From contig JANYCR010000039.1 in NCBI GenBank assembly GCA_025360185.1, positions 1-34,811 of the forward strand: 34,811 nucleotides of DNA, written 5' to 3'. The translations under genes were made by a program, and so were the position numbers. This DNA is from Leptospiraceae bacterium (GTDB lineage: Bacteria; Spirochaetota; Leptospiria; Leptospirales; Leptospiraceae). The notes below the pieces were generated by a model. The model did no database searches. It had not been told where the DNA came from and saw only the letters and a program-made list of their open reading frames with translations. The first letter of the stretch is position 1. Every line of letters begins with the position of its first letter. Shown one piece after another: positions 16,850-25,699 of this stretch.

Positions 16850-17440
16850 ATGGTAAAAAACGGTAAACTACTTATTGTTCTAATTATCCTTTTTCAAATT
16901 CAATGCATTAGTTTCAATTCACAGGAAAGAAATAAAAGCATAACTGAACTAAAAATTCTAAAAAGTTACGAATTTGAAATCATGAAAAAATTTGGAAGCA
17001 AATACTATGTATCCGCATTTTATGGAAACGAGAAAGATATTTTAGATTTGATTTCTGTGAGGAATAATACTATTAGCCAGACAGATATTCAAAATGAAGT
17101 TTCTAAATTCAATAATGAAAGTCTTTTCTATCTTGAATTGATTACTTCTAAAGATATTGACGAAGAAATTGCGGGATACTCATTTCAAAATAAAAATCAA
17201 TCCCTGAATACTTATGCTTTATTCTACGAAAATTTAGTTTTATACAATAATAGGAGCATAGAGTATAAGGATACTGCCGATAAACAAATTTTACTTTCTG
17301 CCAGAAGAATGATTCCTTTATCGAGAAGGATTTTTAAATCAGGAGATTTATTTAGCTATGTTTTCTTATTGCCAATCGAAGAAATAAATACAATAAAGCT
17401 ATCCATCGATGGTGAGAATAAAATCGAATTTTTTCCTTAA
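16850..17440 (+). CDS. Putative lipoprotein of unknown function
   Basis: 196 residues. A basic N-terminus (MVKNGK), hydrophobic stretch and FQIQC (Cys19) form a plausible spirochaete-type lipoprotein signal. The mature part is soluble, with no repeats and no family I recognise. An AGAGGA lies about 14 bases upstream of the ATG at 16850; an earlier ATG at 16843 is out of frame. It is divergent from the small membrane protein and upstream of the beta-propeller lipoprotein on the same strand. Confidence 0.65.
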   Translation: MVKNGKLLIVLIILFQIQCISFNSQERNKSITELKILKSYEFEIMKKFGSKYYVSAFYGNEKDILDLISVRNNTISQTDIQNEVSKFNNESLFYLELITSKDIDEEIAGYSFQNKNQSLNTYALFYENLVLYNNRSIEYKDTADKQILLSARRMIPLSRRIFKSGDLFSYVFLLPIEEINTIKLSIDGENKIEFFP

Positions 17441-17491
17441 AAATAGTTGAAGTAAAATCAATGCAATCATAAAAAGCGGGAAAAAAAATTC

Positions 17492-17519
17492 TTTACAGAA
17501 TAAATTTAGAATGTATAAG
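17492..17519 (+). promoter_or_regulatory. Candidate sigma-70 promoter before the beta-propeller lipoprotein
   Basis: TTTACA (17492-17497) and TATAAG (17514-17519) are spaced by 16 bases. An AAGGAAAG ribosome site directly follows and the ATG is at 17530, so the predicted transcript start would fall inside or just after that site. The match to consensus is fair, but the tight spacing lowers confidence. Confidence 0.35.
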
Positions 17520-17529
17520 GAAAGATAAT

Positions 17530-19005
17530 ATGAAGCCTAAAACTTTTCTCATTCTGTTTCTTGTTTTGTTTTTGATTGACTGCAAACCACCATCTTATGG
17601 GAACCCCTGCGATCCAGATTCTGGTGCATTTAAGAATAATTATATTATTAAAACAATCATAAGAGATAAATCCGCTTACTGTGGATTGGTCACGAGTACG
17701 GTAGGAGCGGCAAGTTTAGGTTTGACGCTTTCTTATGTAGGTAGTCCTTACGATTTTTACCAGGGTACGCCTATTACAACAATTACGCCTACGATAAATG
17801 GAATTATTATGAATTGTATTTCTACGCCTAGTCTTCCAACAGGTTTAACTTTATCCACAACAGACTGTTCTATTTCTGGGATACCTTTAACATCCCAGAC
17901 AAGCACAAACTATGCAATTACCGCAGCTAATTCTACCCAATCAGGTTCTGCAACTATTTCTATTCAAGTTAAGACAAAACAGGCAAAGTTTTTACTTGTG
18001 ACTAACGCTGCCACTAATAATGTAGCTGTATTTTCAATTAATTCCACAACGGGAGTATTATCTGGAGTAGCCGGTTCTCCTTTTTTAACTACGGGTGGTA
18101 CGGGACCTCGATTCATTTCAGCTCATCCAAACGGCTTATATGTATATACTGCCAATCAAAGTAGCGCAAATATTAATGGATTTTCAATTAATTCTTCTAC
18201 AGGAGCTTTAACAGCTCTCAGTGGATCCCCGTTTTCCGGTCAGGCGGTTGGAGCTCATGCAATTGCCATTGATCCCACCGGCAAATTCTTGTATGCCAGT
18301 TCGTTTACTACTGCGGCTATTTTTTTATATTCAATTGCAAGTAGTAATGGAACATTGACCTATGTTGGCTCTTATGCAACATCACAGAGTAACCCGGCAG
18401 GATTAGTAGTTGATCCAACGGGTAAATTCTTATTTACCGGCACCACTCCAAACCCCGGAAAAATAGAAGGCTTCGCAATCAATAGTTCTACAGGAGCCCT
18501 AACTTCTATTTCGGGCTCTCCTTATACTTCAGGGAATGATACTATTTCTGTCGCCATTGATCCACTGGGTAAGTTTGTGTATGGAGTAAATTATTTTTCA
18601 AATGATATATATGTCTATTCAATCAATTCTACCGATGGAACATTAACTCCCATTTCAGGCTCCCCCTTTGCCCTTGGCTCTTCCTCTTCCACTTTCATGA
18701 TGGTTGAGCCAACCGGAAAATTCCTTTATGTGGGGGCTGGTGGTACCGATGTTGTTGGATTTAAAGTTAATTCTTCGACTGGATTTTTGACATCTATGGG
18801 AGCCCCCTTTAGCGTAACTCCCGGTTCAAGTCCCGGTGTAGTTTATGCCGACCCAAGCAGTACGTTTCTTTATTCTGCAAACACAGGATCAGCTAATGTA
18901 TCAGGCTTTACGATTAATCAGACAACAGGAGCTTTAACTCAAATTGGAGCTCCTTCGGCATCAGGTGGCACATCTCCTTTTGGTTTAGGCTTTGTTTCCT
19001 ATTAG
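17530..19005 (+). CDS. Lipoprotein with Ig-like domain and seven-bladed lactonase-type beta-propeller
   Basis: 491 residues. MKPKTFLILFLVLFLIDC gives a lipobox with Cys18. A putative-Ig (He_PIG-like) domain follows (about 65-150, with LPTGLTLSTTDCSISGIP). From about 150 to the end there are exactly seven repeats of 46-50 residues of the form GKFLYxAN...VxxFSINSSTGALTxxSGSPF..., each ending near an Asp-Pro. This matches the YVTN/6-phosphogluconolactonase-like propeller. The enzyme activity is not implied: surface lipoproteins of this shape may simply bind partners. AAGGAAAG precedes the ATG at good spacing. The repeats are also similar at DNA level, so length variation by recombination is possible. 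Confidence 0.88.
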   Translation: MKPKTFLILFLVLFLIDCKPPSYGNPCDPDSGAFKNNYIIKTIIRDKSAYCGLVTSTVGAASLGLTLSYVGSPYDFYQGTPITTITPTINGIIMNCISTPSLPTGLTLSTTDCSISGIPLTSQTSTNYAITAANSTQSGSATISIQVKTKQAKFLLVTNAATNNVAVFSINSTTGVLSGVAGSPFLTTGGTGPRFISAHPNGLYVYTANQSSANINGFSINSSTGALTALSGSPFSGQAVGAHAIAIDPTGKFLYASSFTTAAIFLYSIASSNGTLTYVGSYATSQSNPAGLVVDPTGKFLFTGTTPNPGKIEGFAINSSTGALTSISGSPYTSGNDTISVAIDPLGKFVYGVNYFSNDIYVYSINSTDGTLTPISGSPFALGSSSSTFMMVEPTGKFLYVGAGGTDVVGFKVNSSTGFLTSMGAPFSVTPGSSPGVVYADPSSTFLYSANTGSANVSGFTINQTTGALTQIGAPSASGGTSPFGLGFVSY

Positions 19006-19040
19006 AAATTATTTTCTTGAAGTAAATCAAAGGTCTAAAG

Positions 19041-19061
19041 AGTATTCCTTAAGGAAATACT
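19041..19061 (+). promoter_or_regulatory. Hairpin enclosing the pyrC ribosome-binding site
   Basis: AGTATTCC (19041-19048) pairs with GGAAATACT (19053-19061) through a single bulged A, leaving a TTAA loop. The 3' arm contains the AAGGAAA Shine-Dalgarno sequence and ends one base before the pyrC ATG at 19062. Folding would hide the ribosome site, so translation could be sensitive to this structure. Confidence 0.4.
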
Positions 19062-20306
19062 ATGACCGCTATTGCTGGAAGAATAATCACCCACGAAAAA
19101 GAATTTATCGGAACTATCGAATACGATTCATTAACCGGTCTTATTACAAATGTAAAAGAAGGAATCGAGAAAGAAGCAACTCTTTACAATGTGCAAGACT
19201 GTTTGCTATTCCCCGGCTTTGGAGATATTCATATTCATGCGAGAGAAGATGTAAGCGGCAAGCACTGTTATAAAGAAGATTTTCTTTCTGCATCAGCTGC
19301 AGCGGTTAACGGTGGTGTTACCCATGTAGCGGATATGCCAAATAATCCGGTTCCACCTATAGATGATAAAAGTTATGATGAGAAGAATGCACTCAGTAAA
19401 AAAGCTCCGATTCAAATTACAATTTATGCAGGCATAGGTCCGAATACAAATCCTTTAAGTAAATCAGTTCCTTATAAAGTATTTATGGGACCTTCTATAG
19501 GAGAACTATTCTTTAAAACGAATGAAGAGCTTGAAGAGGTAATTCAGCGTTATGCGGGAGAGAATGTAAGTTTTCACTGTGAAGATCCAATTATTCTGGA
19601 AGATTCTAAGGGTGCTTCAACACACGAAGACAGAAGACCGCTTAAAGCGGAAATATTAGCAACTGATTTCGCCTTGTATTTAATTGAGAAATATAACCTG
19701 ACGGGAAAACTCTGTCATTATTCCAGCGGAGAGGGATTGCAAAAAATTATCGCGGCGAAAAAACGGGGAGTAAAAGTTACCTGTGAAGTTACGCCTACTC
19801 ATTTATTTTTTCATAGATCGATTTTAACAGAAGAAAATCACAAATGGTTCCAAATGAATCCACCGCTTAGATATGAAACAGATAAGAATATTTTACTGCA
19901 AGCATTTAAAGATGGATGGATAGATTTTCTAGCCACAGACCACGCACCTCATTCGATAGAAGAAAAGTTAAAGGGAATTAGTGGATTATCGCAATTAGAC
20001 ACATATGCATTGTTTGTAACTTATTTAATTAAAAAGGAAAAGGTAAGCTTACAACGAATAGCCGAAACTTGCTCGAAAAAACCAGGAGATTTTGTAAATC
20101 CGTATTTGCCGCAAGAATTTGGAAAAGGATTTGGTTATCTCGAAAAAGGGTACTCCGCAAATTTTACGATTTTAAATTTAACAAAGCCAACTACATTTAA
20201 AAAAGAAATGATTAAAAGTAAATCTGGCTGGTCACCCTTTGAAAATCATACTTTTCCCGGCTCGATTGAGGCTGTGTATTTTAAGGGAAAACTTTTAAGT
20301 AGGTAA
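19062..20306 (+). CDS. pyrC: Dihydroorotase
   Basis: 414 residues, cytosolic zinc amidohydrolase that converts carbamoyl-aspartate to dihydroorotate, the third step of pyrimidine synthesis. Visible family features: metal ligands in GDIHIHARED (H57, H59), the likely carboxylated lysine K139 in VPYKVFMGPS, the substrate segment DMPNNP, the histidine in SFHCED, and the catalytic Asp in LATDHAPHS. Length fits the class. The ATG at 19062 has AAGGAAA upstream, partly inside a hairpin. The end overlaps the convergent DUF971 gene by 12 bases. pyrB lies about 8 kb away rather than alongside. Confidence 0.93.
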   Translation: MTAIAGRIITHEKEFIGTIEYDSLTGLITNVKEGIEKEATLYNVQDCLLFPGFGDIHIHAREDVSGKHCYKEDFLSASAAAVNGGVTHVADMPNNPVPPIDDKSYDEKNALSKKAPIQITIYAGIGPNTNPLSKSVPYKVFMGPSIGELFFKTNEELEEVIQRYAGENVSFHCEDPIILEDSKGASTHEDRRPLKAEILATDFALYLIEKYNLTGKLCHYSSGEGLQKIIAAKKRGVKVTCEVTPTHLFFHRSILTEENHKWFQMNPPLRYETDKNILLQAFKDGWIDFLATDHAPHSIEEKLKGISGLSQLDTYALFVTYLIKKEKVSLQRIAETCSKKPGDFVNPYLPQEFGKGFGYLEKGYSANFTILNLTKPTTFKKEMIKSKSGWSPFENHTFPGSIEAVYFKGKLLSR

Positions 20307-20606
20307 TTCAGATTTGCCGCCGGAATAGGCGCGAAGATTGTCGTAAGAATAAATTCCTGTATCGTGGTTATCGCTCCAAGTAAAGTTGAGCGCATAACGT
20401 CCTACTTTGCGCCAAGATATGAGTTGTATTGAAGTTATATGACCTGTAGCCGCACCAATTTTTCCGCCGTGACCGCCACAACAGACAGCACAGGGACATT
20501 TTTTACGAAGGTCTAGAAGATTAAAGTTAGAAGTAAAGCCATCTTTCCAAGTGATTGTCAGGTTTTCAGAGTCTGCCTGAATCTCTTGCGGAAAGGTGGC
20601 TAACAT
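20295..20606 (-). CDS. DUF971-domain protein
   Basis: 103 residues forming one DUF971 domain (the fold found at the N-terminus of gamma-butyrobetaine hydroxylase): NLTITWKDG near the start, LRKKCPCAVCCGG with cysteines at 37, 39, 42 and 43, then YALNFTWSDNHDTGIYSYDNLR. The cysteine cluster suggests metal or iron-sulphur binding; the precise role is unknown. Its ATG at 20606 comes three bases after the stop of the 49-residue gene, so the two are co-transcribed. The 3' end overlaps convergent pyrC by 12 bases. Confidence 0.85.
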   Translation of the reverse strand: MLATFPQEIQADSENLTITWKDGFTSNFNLLDLRKKCPCAVCCGGHGGKIGAATGHITSIQLISWRKVGRYALNFTWSDNHDTGIYSYDNLRAYSGGKSELPT

Positions 20607-20609
20607 GGA

Positions 20610-20759
20610 TTATTTTTTAACTAATACAGAAACGATTTCTTGGCGTTTTTTGTCTTTTTCGGTTTCGTTTAGCGAAAGCCATTCGCGCTTGATTTGTTTT
20701 TTATCAATGCCTTTAAGGTCAGCGTATTTTTTTAATAATTTAACAGTTTTCTGGTTCAT
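20610..20759 (-). CDS. 49-residue basic small protein
   Basis: A short complete frame: ATG at 20759, TAA at 20610-20612. The product opens MNQKTVKLLKKYADLKG and ends in KKRQEIVSVLVKK. It is highly charged, probably helical, with a WLSLNETEKDKKR segment. It has the codon pattern of its neighbours and lies 3 bases before the DUF971 start, which supports a real gene in a two-gene unit. No function recognised. Confidence 0.7.
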   Translation of the reverse strand: MNQKTVKLLKKYADLKGIDKKQIKREWLSLNETEKDKKRQEIVSVLVKK

Positions 20760-20835
20760 TAGGTCAGGATTGTGTACTAAAGCTATAAGTCAAATATTTT
20801 GTAATTTAGGACTGCTAGATATTTCTAGATGACCC

Positions 20836-21957
20836 CTATTTTGTCCCAGCCGGATTTGGTTGTATTTCCTGTTTTGGAAGATTCATTTTTGACGTTTGCG
20901 TTGGATAAAAATAAGAGGAAGCCACATAAATCACAAGACTGATAGTGATCCCCATAGTCGCAAGCAATACATCTTTACCCACTTGACGAAAAGTATTCAA
21001 ATAGGGCTTATCTTGCTTAGTGACTAAATGTAATACAATTTCGCGCCCAGCAAGCAAGCCCAAAAATACCCATGTAGTTGACATTGGAATGCTACTCAAT
21101 TTCTGAAATACAAGTAAAACGATAGCATAAGCTATATCCACCAAAGTTGCAGCTTTGGAATAGGCTATATCGGACTTTTCACTGACAACTTCCTGAATAG
21201 TTCCTCCATTTGATAGAATAATCATCCCAATTGCAAACGCAATGATCGAAATCGCAGCGATGAACTCATAAACAGATAATTTTCTAGGAAGAAAAATTGC
21301 TATATTTGCAGTATCCTGTAAAAGCCAAGCTACCCATAGAAATGCCGTTGATAACCATTGAAATTTTGCCCATAGCTTTTCCTTTTTAGGCTTCGGTTCA
21401 AATCCTTTTAAATACTCTTTTTTCGCAAAGTAAGCATGTGTCCCCCAAAATGCCATTGCAAACAAAAAGGCAATCCCGTACCCAAGAAATGACTTATTCA
21501 GCATTTTCTCAATGTTACTACCACCAAATAATCCTAATATTAGGAACGTAGTTGAAATTGGAGCTTTTAAGCGAGTTATGATAACGAGGACAATCGGTGC
21601 TAAAAGTTGGAATAGATTAAATTCTGTAGCTTCAGGAAAAGTTTTTAGGCGATCAAAATGAATTTCTCCATCATCATGCACCCATCCGTATGCATGGACT
21701 ACAATTAACAGACCACATAGCATAACAACTTTCGGTATCCAATGTGTTTTTCTTTTACTTTCAATAAAAGTTCCAACTGTTTGAATTGCGTCATTACCAG
21801 CAACGGAAAATGCAGCTACACTAAAGGCCATCCAACCTAAAAAATAATGAGAAACGCCAATAAAGTAAGAGACCGATATGAGAATTGCAGCAAGAGCTGT
21901 AGCTGAAAAGAATTTTACCTGGTCATTAAAAGAAGGGTTTGGATTACCATGTTTCAT
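20836..21957 (-). CDS. PiT-family inorganic phosphate transporter-like permease
   Basis: 373 residues, about ten transmembrane segments. The duplicated PiT signature is recognisable: SVAGNDAIQTVGTF (G54-N55-D56) in the first half and NGGTIQEVV in the second, with APISTTFLILGLFGG and PMSTTWVFLGLLAGRE as matching helices. The family moves phosphate with protons or sodium across the inner membrane. The central cytoplasmic loop (about 180-200) is lysine-rich. The second copy has lost the strict GND. AAGG lies 12 bases before the ATG. It begins 46 bases after tRNA-Leu on the same strand, so the tRNA and permease may share a transcript. Confidence 0.85.
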   Translation of the reverse strand: MKHGNPNPSFNDQVKFFSATALAAILISVSYFIGVSHYFLGWMAFSVAAFSVAGNDAIQTVGTFIESKRKTHWIPKVVMLCGLLIVVHAYGWVHDDGEIHFDRLKTFPEATEFNLFQLLAPIVLVIITRLKAPISTTFLILGLFGGSNIEKMLNKSFLGYGIAFLFAMAFWGTHAYFAKKEYLKGFEPKPKKEKLWAKFQWLSTAFLWVAWLLQDTANIAIFLPRKLSVYEFIAAISIIAFAIGMIILSNGGTIQEVVSEKSDIAYSKAATLVDIAYAIVLLVFQKLSSIPMSTTWVFLGLLAGREIVLHLVTKQDKPYLNTFRQVGKDVLLATMGITISLVIYVASSYFYPTQTSKMNLPKQEIQPNPAGTK

Positions 21958-22003
21958 AAAACTGCCTTAGGGAATTTTTAAAATTTAAATCTCCGAATCG
22001 CTG

Positions 22004-22085
<82 letters not shown>

Positions 22086-22223
22086 TAAACAGGTTTCAAT
22101 GGTTTTTTTTTATCCCTTTTAGTCATTTCATTTTTAGAATACGTTCTTACCAAATATTAATTAGTGAGAAAAATTCAAGAAAATGTAGTTGAAAAATAAA
22201 ACGACTTTGGTAGGTTTATCGCC

Positions 22224-22643
22224 ATGAAATTTCCTCAGGATGATATCCTAATTCTTACCATTGGAATTGCCATTTCTGGAATTATTTTTTTTCTCTACCG
22301 CTACTATAAAAATAGAAAAGCTGTCGCTAACCTATCCATTGCTGCCGGTACATTAGAAGAACAATTAGTCAATCTCAATAAGGATTTTTATGAAATCGGA
22401 AGGGAAGAAACCTCCGAAATAATTCAAATAAATTCTAAGAAAGCGAGTAGGCAGCATGCATTTATTAATAAAAAAATCGGAAAGTTTTATCTGACTGACA
22501 ACAATTCTACCAATGGAACATTTCTGAATGAACAAAGACTTTTGCCTAACCAACCTTATCCTCTTTCAAACCAAGATGAAATTAAAATTGGTGGAGTAAT
22601 TTTAAAATTCTATGATTTAACAGAATCAAAAAATCGCTTCTAA
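22224..22643 (+). CDS. Membrane-anchored FHA-domain protein
   Basis: 139 residues. An N-terminal transmembrane helix (about 8-26) is followed by a basic stretch and a forkhead-associated domain (about 50-135). The phosphothreonine-binding signature is complete: IGR at 58-60, S75-R76-Q77-H78, and STNGTFLNE with N97. FHA domains bind phosphothreonine peptides, so this is probably a small signalling adaptor on the inner membrane; no Ser/Thr kinase is visible nearby. It is divergent from the tRNA-Leu/permease unit. Confidence 0.88.
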   Translation: MKFPQDDILILTIGIAISGIIFFLYRYYKNRKAVANLSIAAGTLEEQLVNLNKDFYEIGREETSEIIQINSKKASRQHAFINKKIGKFYLTDNNSTNGTFLNEQRLLPNQPYPLSNQDEIKIGGVILKFYDLTESKNRF

Positions 22644-22708
22644 AAAAAATGCCCTAGACATCCTTAGTATTAAATCAGATGTTTGAAAATTGAGGGCTAA
22701 TTACTAAA

Positions 22709-23053
22709 ATGAAAAATAAGAAAACCATTATCCTTGTTATTCTATTCTTATTGATAACAGGGTATTTACAAGACAGTTTGTATTCCCCACTTACGCCAAA
22801 AGCATCTGCAATTGCGCATTTTAAAATAAATTCCAAAATGATTCCTAAACCCAAATCAATGCCAGAAACTCCGCTTAATGAAGCTGAAATTAAGGAAAAG
22901 CACGGTCGAATAGAACTTATCCGTTTAAATGACGATACTTTTTTACGAGGTGTAGTGATAGAGCAGGGAGAAGGTTATATTCGCGTTGAAACAACTTCCG
23001 GCATTCGAAAAATTTCTACAGACCAAGTAGATACAGTAGAAATCATTCTATAA
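22709..23053 (+). CDS. Small exported protein with a beta-rich C-terminal domain
   Basis: 114 residues. A lysine-rich start and hydrophobic segment (about 6-20) act as a signal peptide or anchor. After a proline-rich linker the last 45 residues (IELIRLNDDTFLRGVVIEQG... then DQVDTVEIIL) look like a small beta-barrel of the kind found in prokaryotic SH3-like or LSm-like domains. It is likely periplasmic. Function unknown. It lies 65 bases after the FHA gene on the same strand. Confidence 0.65.
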   Translation: MKNKKTIILVILFLLITGYLQDSLYSPLTPKASAIAHFKINSKMIPKPKSMPETPLNEAEIKEKHGRIELIRLNDDTFLRGVVIEQGEGYIRVETTSGIRKISTDQVDTVEIIL

Positions 23054-23104
23054 TTACGATAAAACGGTTTACACTTATTTTATTCTGCGTTAAATAGACT
23101 TAGT

Positions 23105-24496
23105 ATGCAAATAAAGAAATATGATGCCATTGTAATAGGTACCGGTCCAGGTGGCGAAGGCGCTGCAATGAAAGCAATAAAGTCAGGCAAAAGCGTTGCG
23201 GTTATAGAAAAATATGATCGAGTCGGCGGAGGTTGTAGTCATTGGGGAACTATTCCAAGTAAGTCGCTACGTCATGCGGCACAGCAACTCGTAGACTTCA
23301 AAACAAACCCCCTTTTTGAAAAGTATACGAGTAATATTGAATATCCGCAACTTGTAAAGACAGCAGAGTCAGTTATTTCCAAGCAAGTCAAAATGCGCCA
23401 AAGTTTTTATGAGCGAAATAATATAGATATTTATTATGGTCACGCTACGTTCGTTGATAAGAACTCAATTGAAGTAAAAAATTCTGATCATATTATCGCG
23501 CGGTTGGCTGCAGACTTTTTTGTAATCGCTACTGGTTCTAGACCCTACCGTCCTAAAGATATCGATTTCAACCATTCGCGTGTTTTCGACAGTGATACGA
23601 TATTAAAACTGAATTATACCCCTCATTCTATTACGATTTATGGAGCAGGTGTCATTGGTTGTGAATACGCTTCTATTTTTAGAAGTATTGGAACAAAAGT
23701 AAACCTTGTGAATACTCGTGATAAGCTGCTTGCATTTTTAGATGATGAAATAATTGATGCACTGGCATATCACCTTAGAGAGCAAGGTATTTTAATTCGA
23801 CACAATGAAGAATATAATAAAGCTGAACTGACGGATAACTCCGTTATACTCCACATGAAGTCAGGGAAACAAATTAAATCAGATGTCTTTTTATTTGCAA
23901 ACGGTAGAACTGGAAATTCTAAAGAGCTTGGGTTAGATACTATTAGTATTAAAGTAAACGCAAGAGAACAGCTAGAAGTAAATGAAAATTATCAAACTAA
24001 TTCACCTCATATCTATGCGGTAGGGGATATCATTGGTTATCCGAGCCTTGCAAGTGCAGCTTACGACCAAGGACGATTTGCCGCTACTCATATAATAGAA
24101 GGAAAATGCGATTTCAAATTAGTGCAAAGTATACCAACCGGAATTTACACTAGTCCTGAAATTAGCTCCATAGGAAAAACAGAAAAAGAATTGACAGATG
24201 AAAAAATTCCTTATGAGGTTGGACATGCTTTATTTAAAAGTCTAGCACGTGCGCAAATTACTGGAAGGACTGTAGGAATGCTAAAATTATTATTCCATAG
24301 AGATACCTTGCAGATACTCGGCATTCACTGCTTCGGAAGTGAGGCTTCCGAAATTGTTCATATTGGGCAAGCAATTATGGCACAAAAGGATGAGGCTAAC
24401 ACATTGTTATACTTTATAAATACAACGTTTAATTATCCGACCATGGCAGAAGCCTATCGCGTCGCTGCATTAAATGGATATAACCGAATTACATGA
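23105..24496 (+). CDS. sthA: Soluble pyridine nucleotide transhydrogenase
   Basis: 463 residues, FAD-dependent, equilibrating NADPH with NAD+ in the cytosol. An FAD-binding [10 protein letters not shown] (12-21), a second nucleotide site [13 protein letters not shown] and the segment IYAVGDIIG are clear. The diagnostic point is [14 protein letters not shown]44 is present but the partner cysteine of disulphide reductases is replaced by T49, as in known SthA enzymes, so it should not reduce disulphides. Length fits the family. Its stop overlaps the start of the following glycosyltransferase (ATGA), a sign of coupled translation. Confidence 0.92.
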   Translation: MQIKKYDAIVIGTGPGGEGAAMKAIKSGKSVAVIEKYDRVGGGCSHWGTIPSKSLRHAAQQLVDFKTNPLFEKYTSNIEYPQLVKTAESVISKQVKMRQSFYERNNIDIYYGHATFVDKNSIEVKNSDHIIARLAADFFVIATGSRPYRPKDIDFNHSRVFDSDTILKLNYTPHSITIYGAGVIGCEYASIFRSIGTKVNLVNTRDKLLAFLDDEIIDALAYHLREQGILIRHNEEYNKAELTDNSVILHMKSGKQIKSDVFLFANGRTGNSKELGLDTISIKVNAREQLEVNENYQTNSPHIYAVGDIIGYPSLASAAYDQGRFAATHIIEGKCDFKLVQSIPTGIYTSPEISSIGKTEKELTDEKIPYEVGHALFKSLARAQITGRTVGMLKLLFHRDTLQILGIHCFGSEASEIVHIGQAIMAQKDEANTLLYFINTTFNYPTMAEAYRVAALNGYNRIT

Positions 24497-25587
24497 TTAA
24501 AAAAATTGGAATCGATGTTCGCATGATCGATCATTCCGGTATAGGAGTTCGAATTTTAAATCTTGTAGAGCATCTAGCAAAAGAAAAACCGGATGATTTA
24601 GATATTTATTTATTCGGCAATAGAGAAGTTTTGGGTAAATATGGATTAGACTCTACATTTCCTATCATTGAATATAATACAAAAGTATATAGCCTGAGAG
24701 AATTTCTGGGTCATTCTAAAATGTCTGAAATGGATATACTTGATATACCGCATTTCAATGTCCCGCTTCGTTACCTAACAAAATGTGTTGTGACTATACA
24801 CGATATTATCCCCTACAAGATGAAGGAATTTTTTCCGAGCAAGGTAAAGCAAATCTATATGAGGTTGATATTTTTTCTAATTAAAAAATTCAGTCGTAAA
24901 ATAATAAGCGTTTCGGAATGCACAAAATCAGATCTAATCGAAGTATTTAATTTTTCTCCTGAACAAATCCAGACAATTCATAATGGGTTGAATCAGGAAT
25001 TATTTACTCCGCATTCAAAAAAAGAATGCAGTGATTTCAGAGCTAAGTATAATTTAGAAAAAGAATACTTGCTCACTGTAGGAATTGGGAAAGGACACAA
25101 GAATCTAGGTTTCATAATTAAAACCCTCTCTCCATTATGGCTTGAGGGAAATCTTGATTTGCCACTCGTAATTGCTGGTGCTGGTGGTAAAATTCCTGAA
25201 CATCTAATTGACATTATCCGACCGGTTGAGAAATTTATCATCCCATTTCAGAAAATTTCCTATGAGGAATTACCCCTTCTCTATCAAAATGCAAAGATGC
25301 TTATATTCCCATCTCTTTATGAAGGTTTTGGATTTCCATTACTTGAAGCACAGGGTGTGGGTTGCCCCGTATTATCCTCCAATGCCTCCGTCATGCCTGA
25401 AGTATTGCAGGGCTCGGCTTATTATTTTGATCCAAAAGATGAAAAAAAATTCCAAGAAGAATTCAGATTATTCATGCTGAACCCTTCTCTTTTAAAAACA
25501 AAAGTTCCTCTTGGCTATGAAAACGTAAAACGGTTTAGTTGGAAGAAGGCTGTAGAGGATACGATGAGGTTGTATAGAGAGTTATAA
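24493..25587 (+). CDS. GT4-family glycosyltransferase
   Basis: 364 residues, GT-B fold: N-terminal [16 protein letters not shown] with the glycine-rich acceptor loop, TIHDIIPY, then [16 protein letters not shown] and the EX7E motif E277-GFGFPLL-E285 in the donor half. Family members build lipopolysaccharide or other surface glycans at the cytoplasmic membrane; donor and acceptor are unknown. It overlaps sthA by 4 bases (ATGA), although no metabolic link is obvious. A hairpin (25626-25641) follows about 40 bases after the stop. Confidence 0.88.
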   Translation: MIKKIGIDVRMIDHSGIGVRILNLVEHLAKEKPDDLDIYLFGNREVLGKYGLDSTFPIIEYNTKVYSLREFLGHSKMSEMDILDIPHFNVPLRYLTKCVVTIHDIIPYKMKEFFPSKVKQIYMRLIFFLIKKFSRKIISVSECTKSDLIEVFNFSPEQIQTIHNGLNQELFTPHSKKECSDFRAKYNLEKEYLLTVGIGKGHKNLGFIIKTLSPLWLEGNLDLPLVIAGAGGKIPEHLIDIIRPVEKFIIPFQKISYEELPLLYQNAKMLIFPSLYEGFGFPLLEAQGVGCPVLSSNASVMPEVLQGSAYYFDPKDEKKFQEEFRLFMLNPSLLKTKVPLGYENVKRFSWKKAVEDTMRLYREL

Positions 25588-25625
25588 TTATTACAGTTGT
25601 TGAAAAATTAAAATGGATGCACGCT

Positions 25626-25641
25626 GTCAGATTAAACTGAC
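25626..25641. other. Short perfect inverted repeat between GT4 and Uma2 genes
   Basis: GTCAG (25626-25630) and CTGAC (25637-25641) flank a 6-base A/T loop. It could weakly end the upstream transcript or be an operator for the Uma2 promoter, whose -35 box starts 24 bases downstream. No U tract follows it. Confidence 0.3.
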
Positions 25642-25664
25642 GCGAGAGCTAAATAATTTTTCAT

Positions 25665-25693
25665 TTGACAAAAATAGAAAGTCCGTCTAAACT
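25665..25693 (+). promoter_or_regulatory. Candidate promoter with near leaderless start for the Uma2 gene
   Basis: A perfect TTGACA (25665-25670), a 17-base spacer and TAAACT (25688-25693). The predicted transcription start, about 6-7 bases further, falls at or next to the ATG at 25700. No Shine-Dalgarno sequence is present, consistent with a leaderless mRNA. Confidence 0.5.
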
Positions 25694-25699
25694 TAAAAC

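Noticed and set aside
17530-19005. 6-phosphogluconolactonase (pgl)
   Set aside because: The seven-bladed fold matches, but it is a lipoprotein with an added Ig-like domain, so the metabolic activity is not supported.
18992-19273. Plus-strand frame of 93 codons across the propeller/pyrC junction
   Set aside because: It overlaps the end of the propeller gene and the start of pyrC in another frame and is Arg/Tyr/Asn-rich with no domain; a shadow frame.
20596-20832. Plus-strand frame of 78 codons with phenylalanine-rich product
   Set aside because: It is antisense to the 49-residue gene at 20610-20759, which has better codon use and couples to DUF971; the plus frame has no ribosome site.
23105-24496. 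Dihydrolipoamide dehydrogenase or mercuric reductase
   Set aside because: The second redox cysteine is replaced by Thr (CSHWGT), which identifies the transhydrogenase instead.
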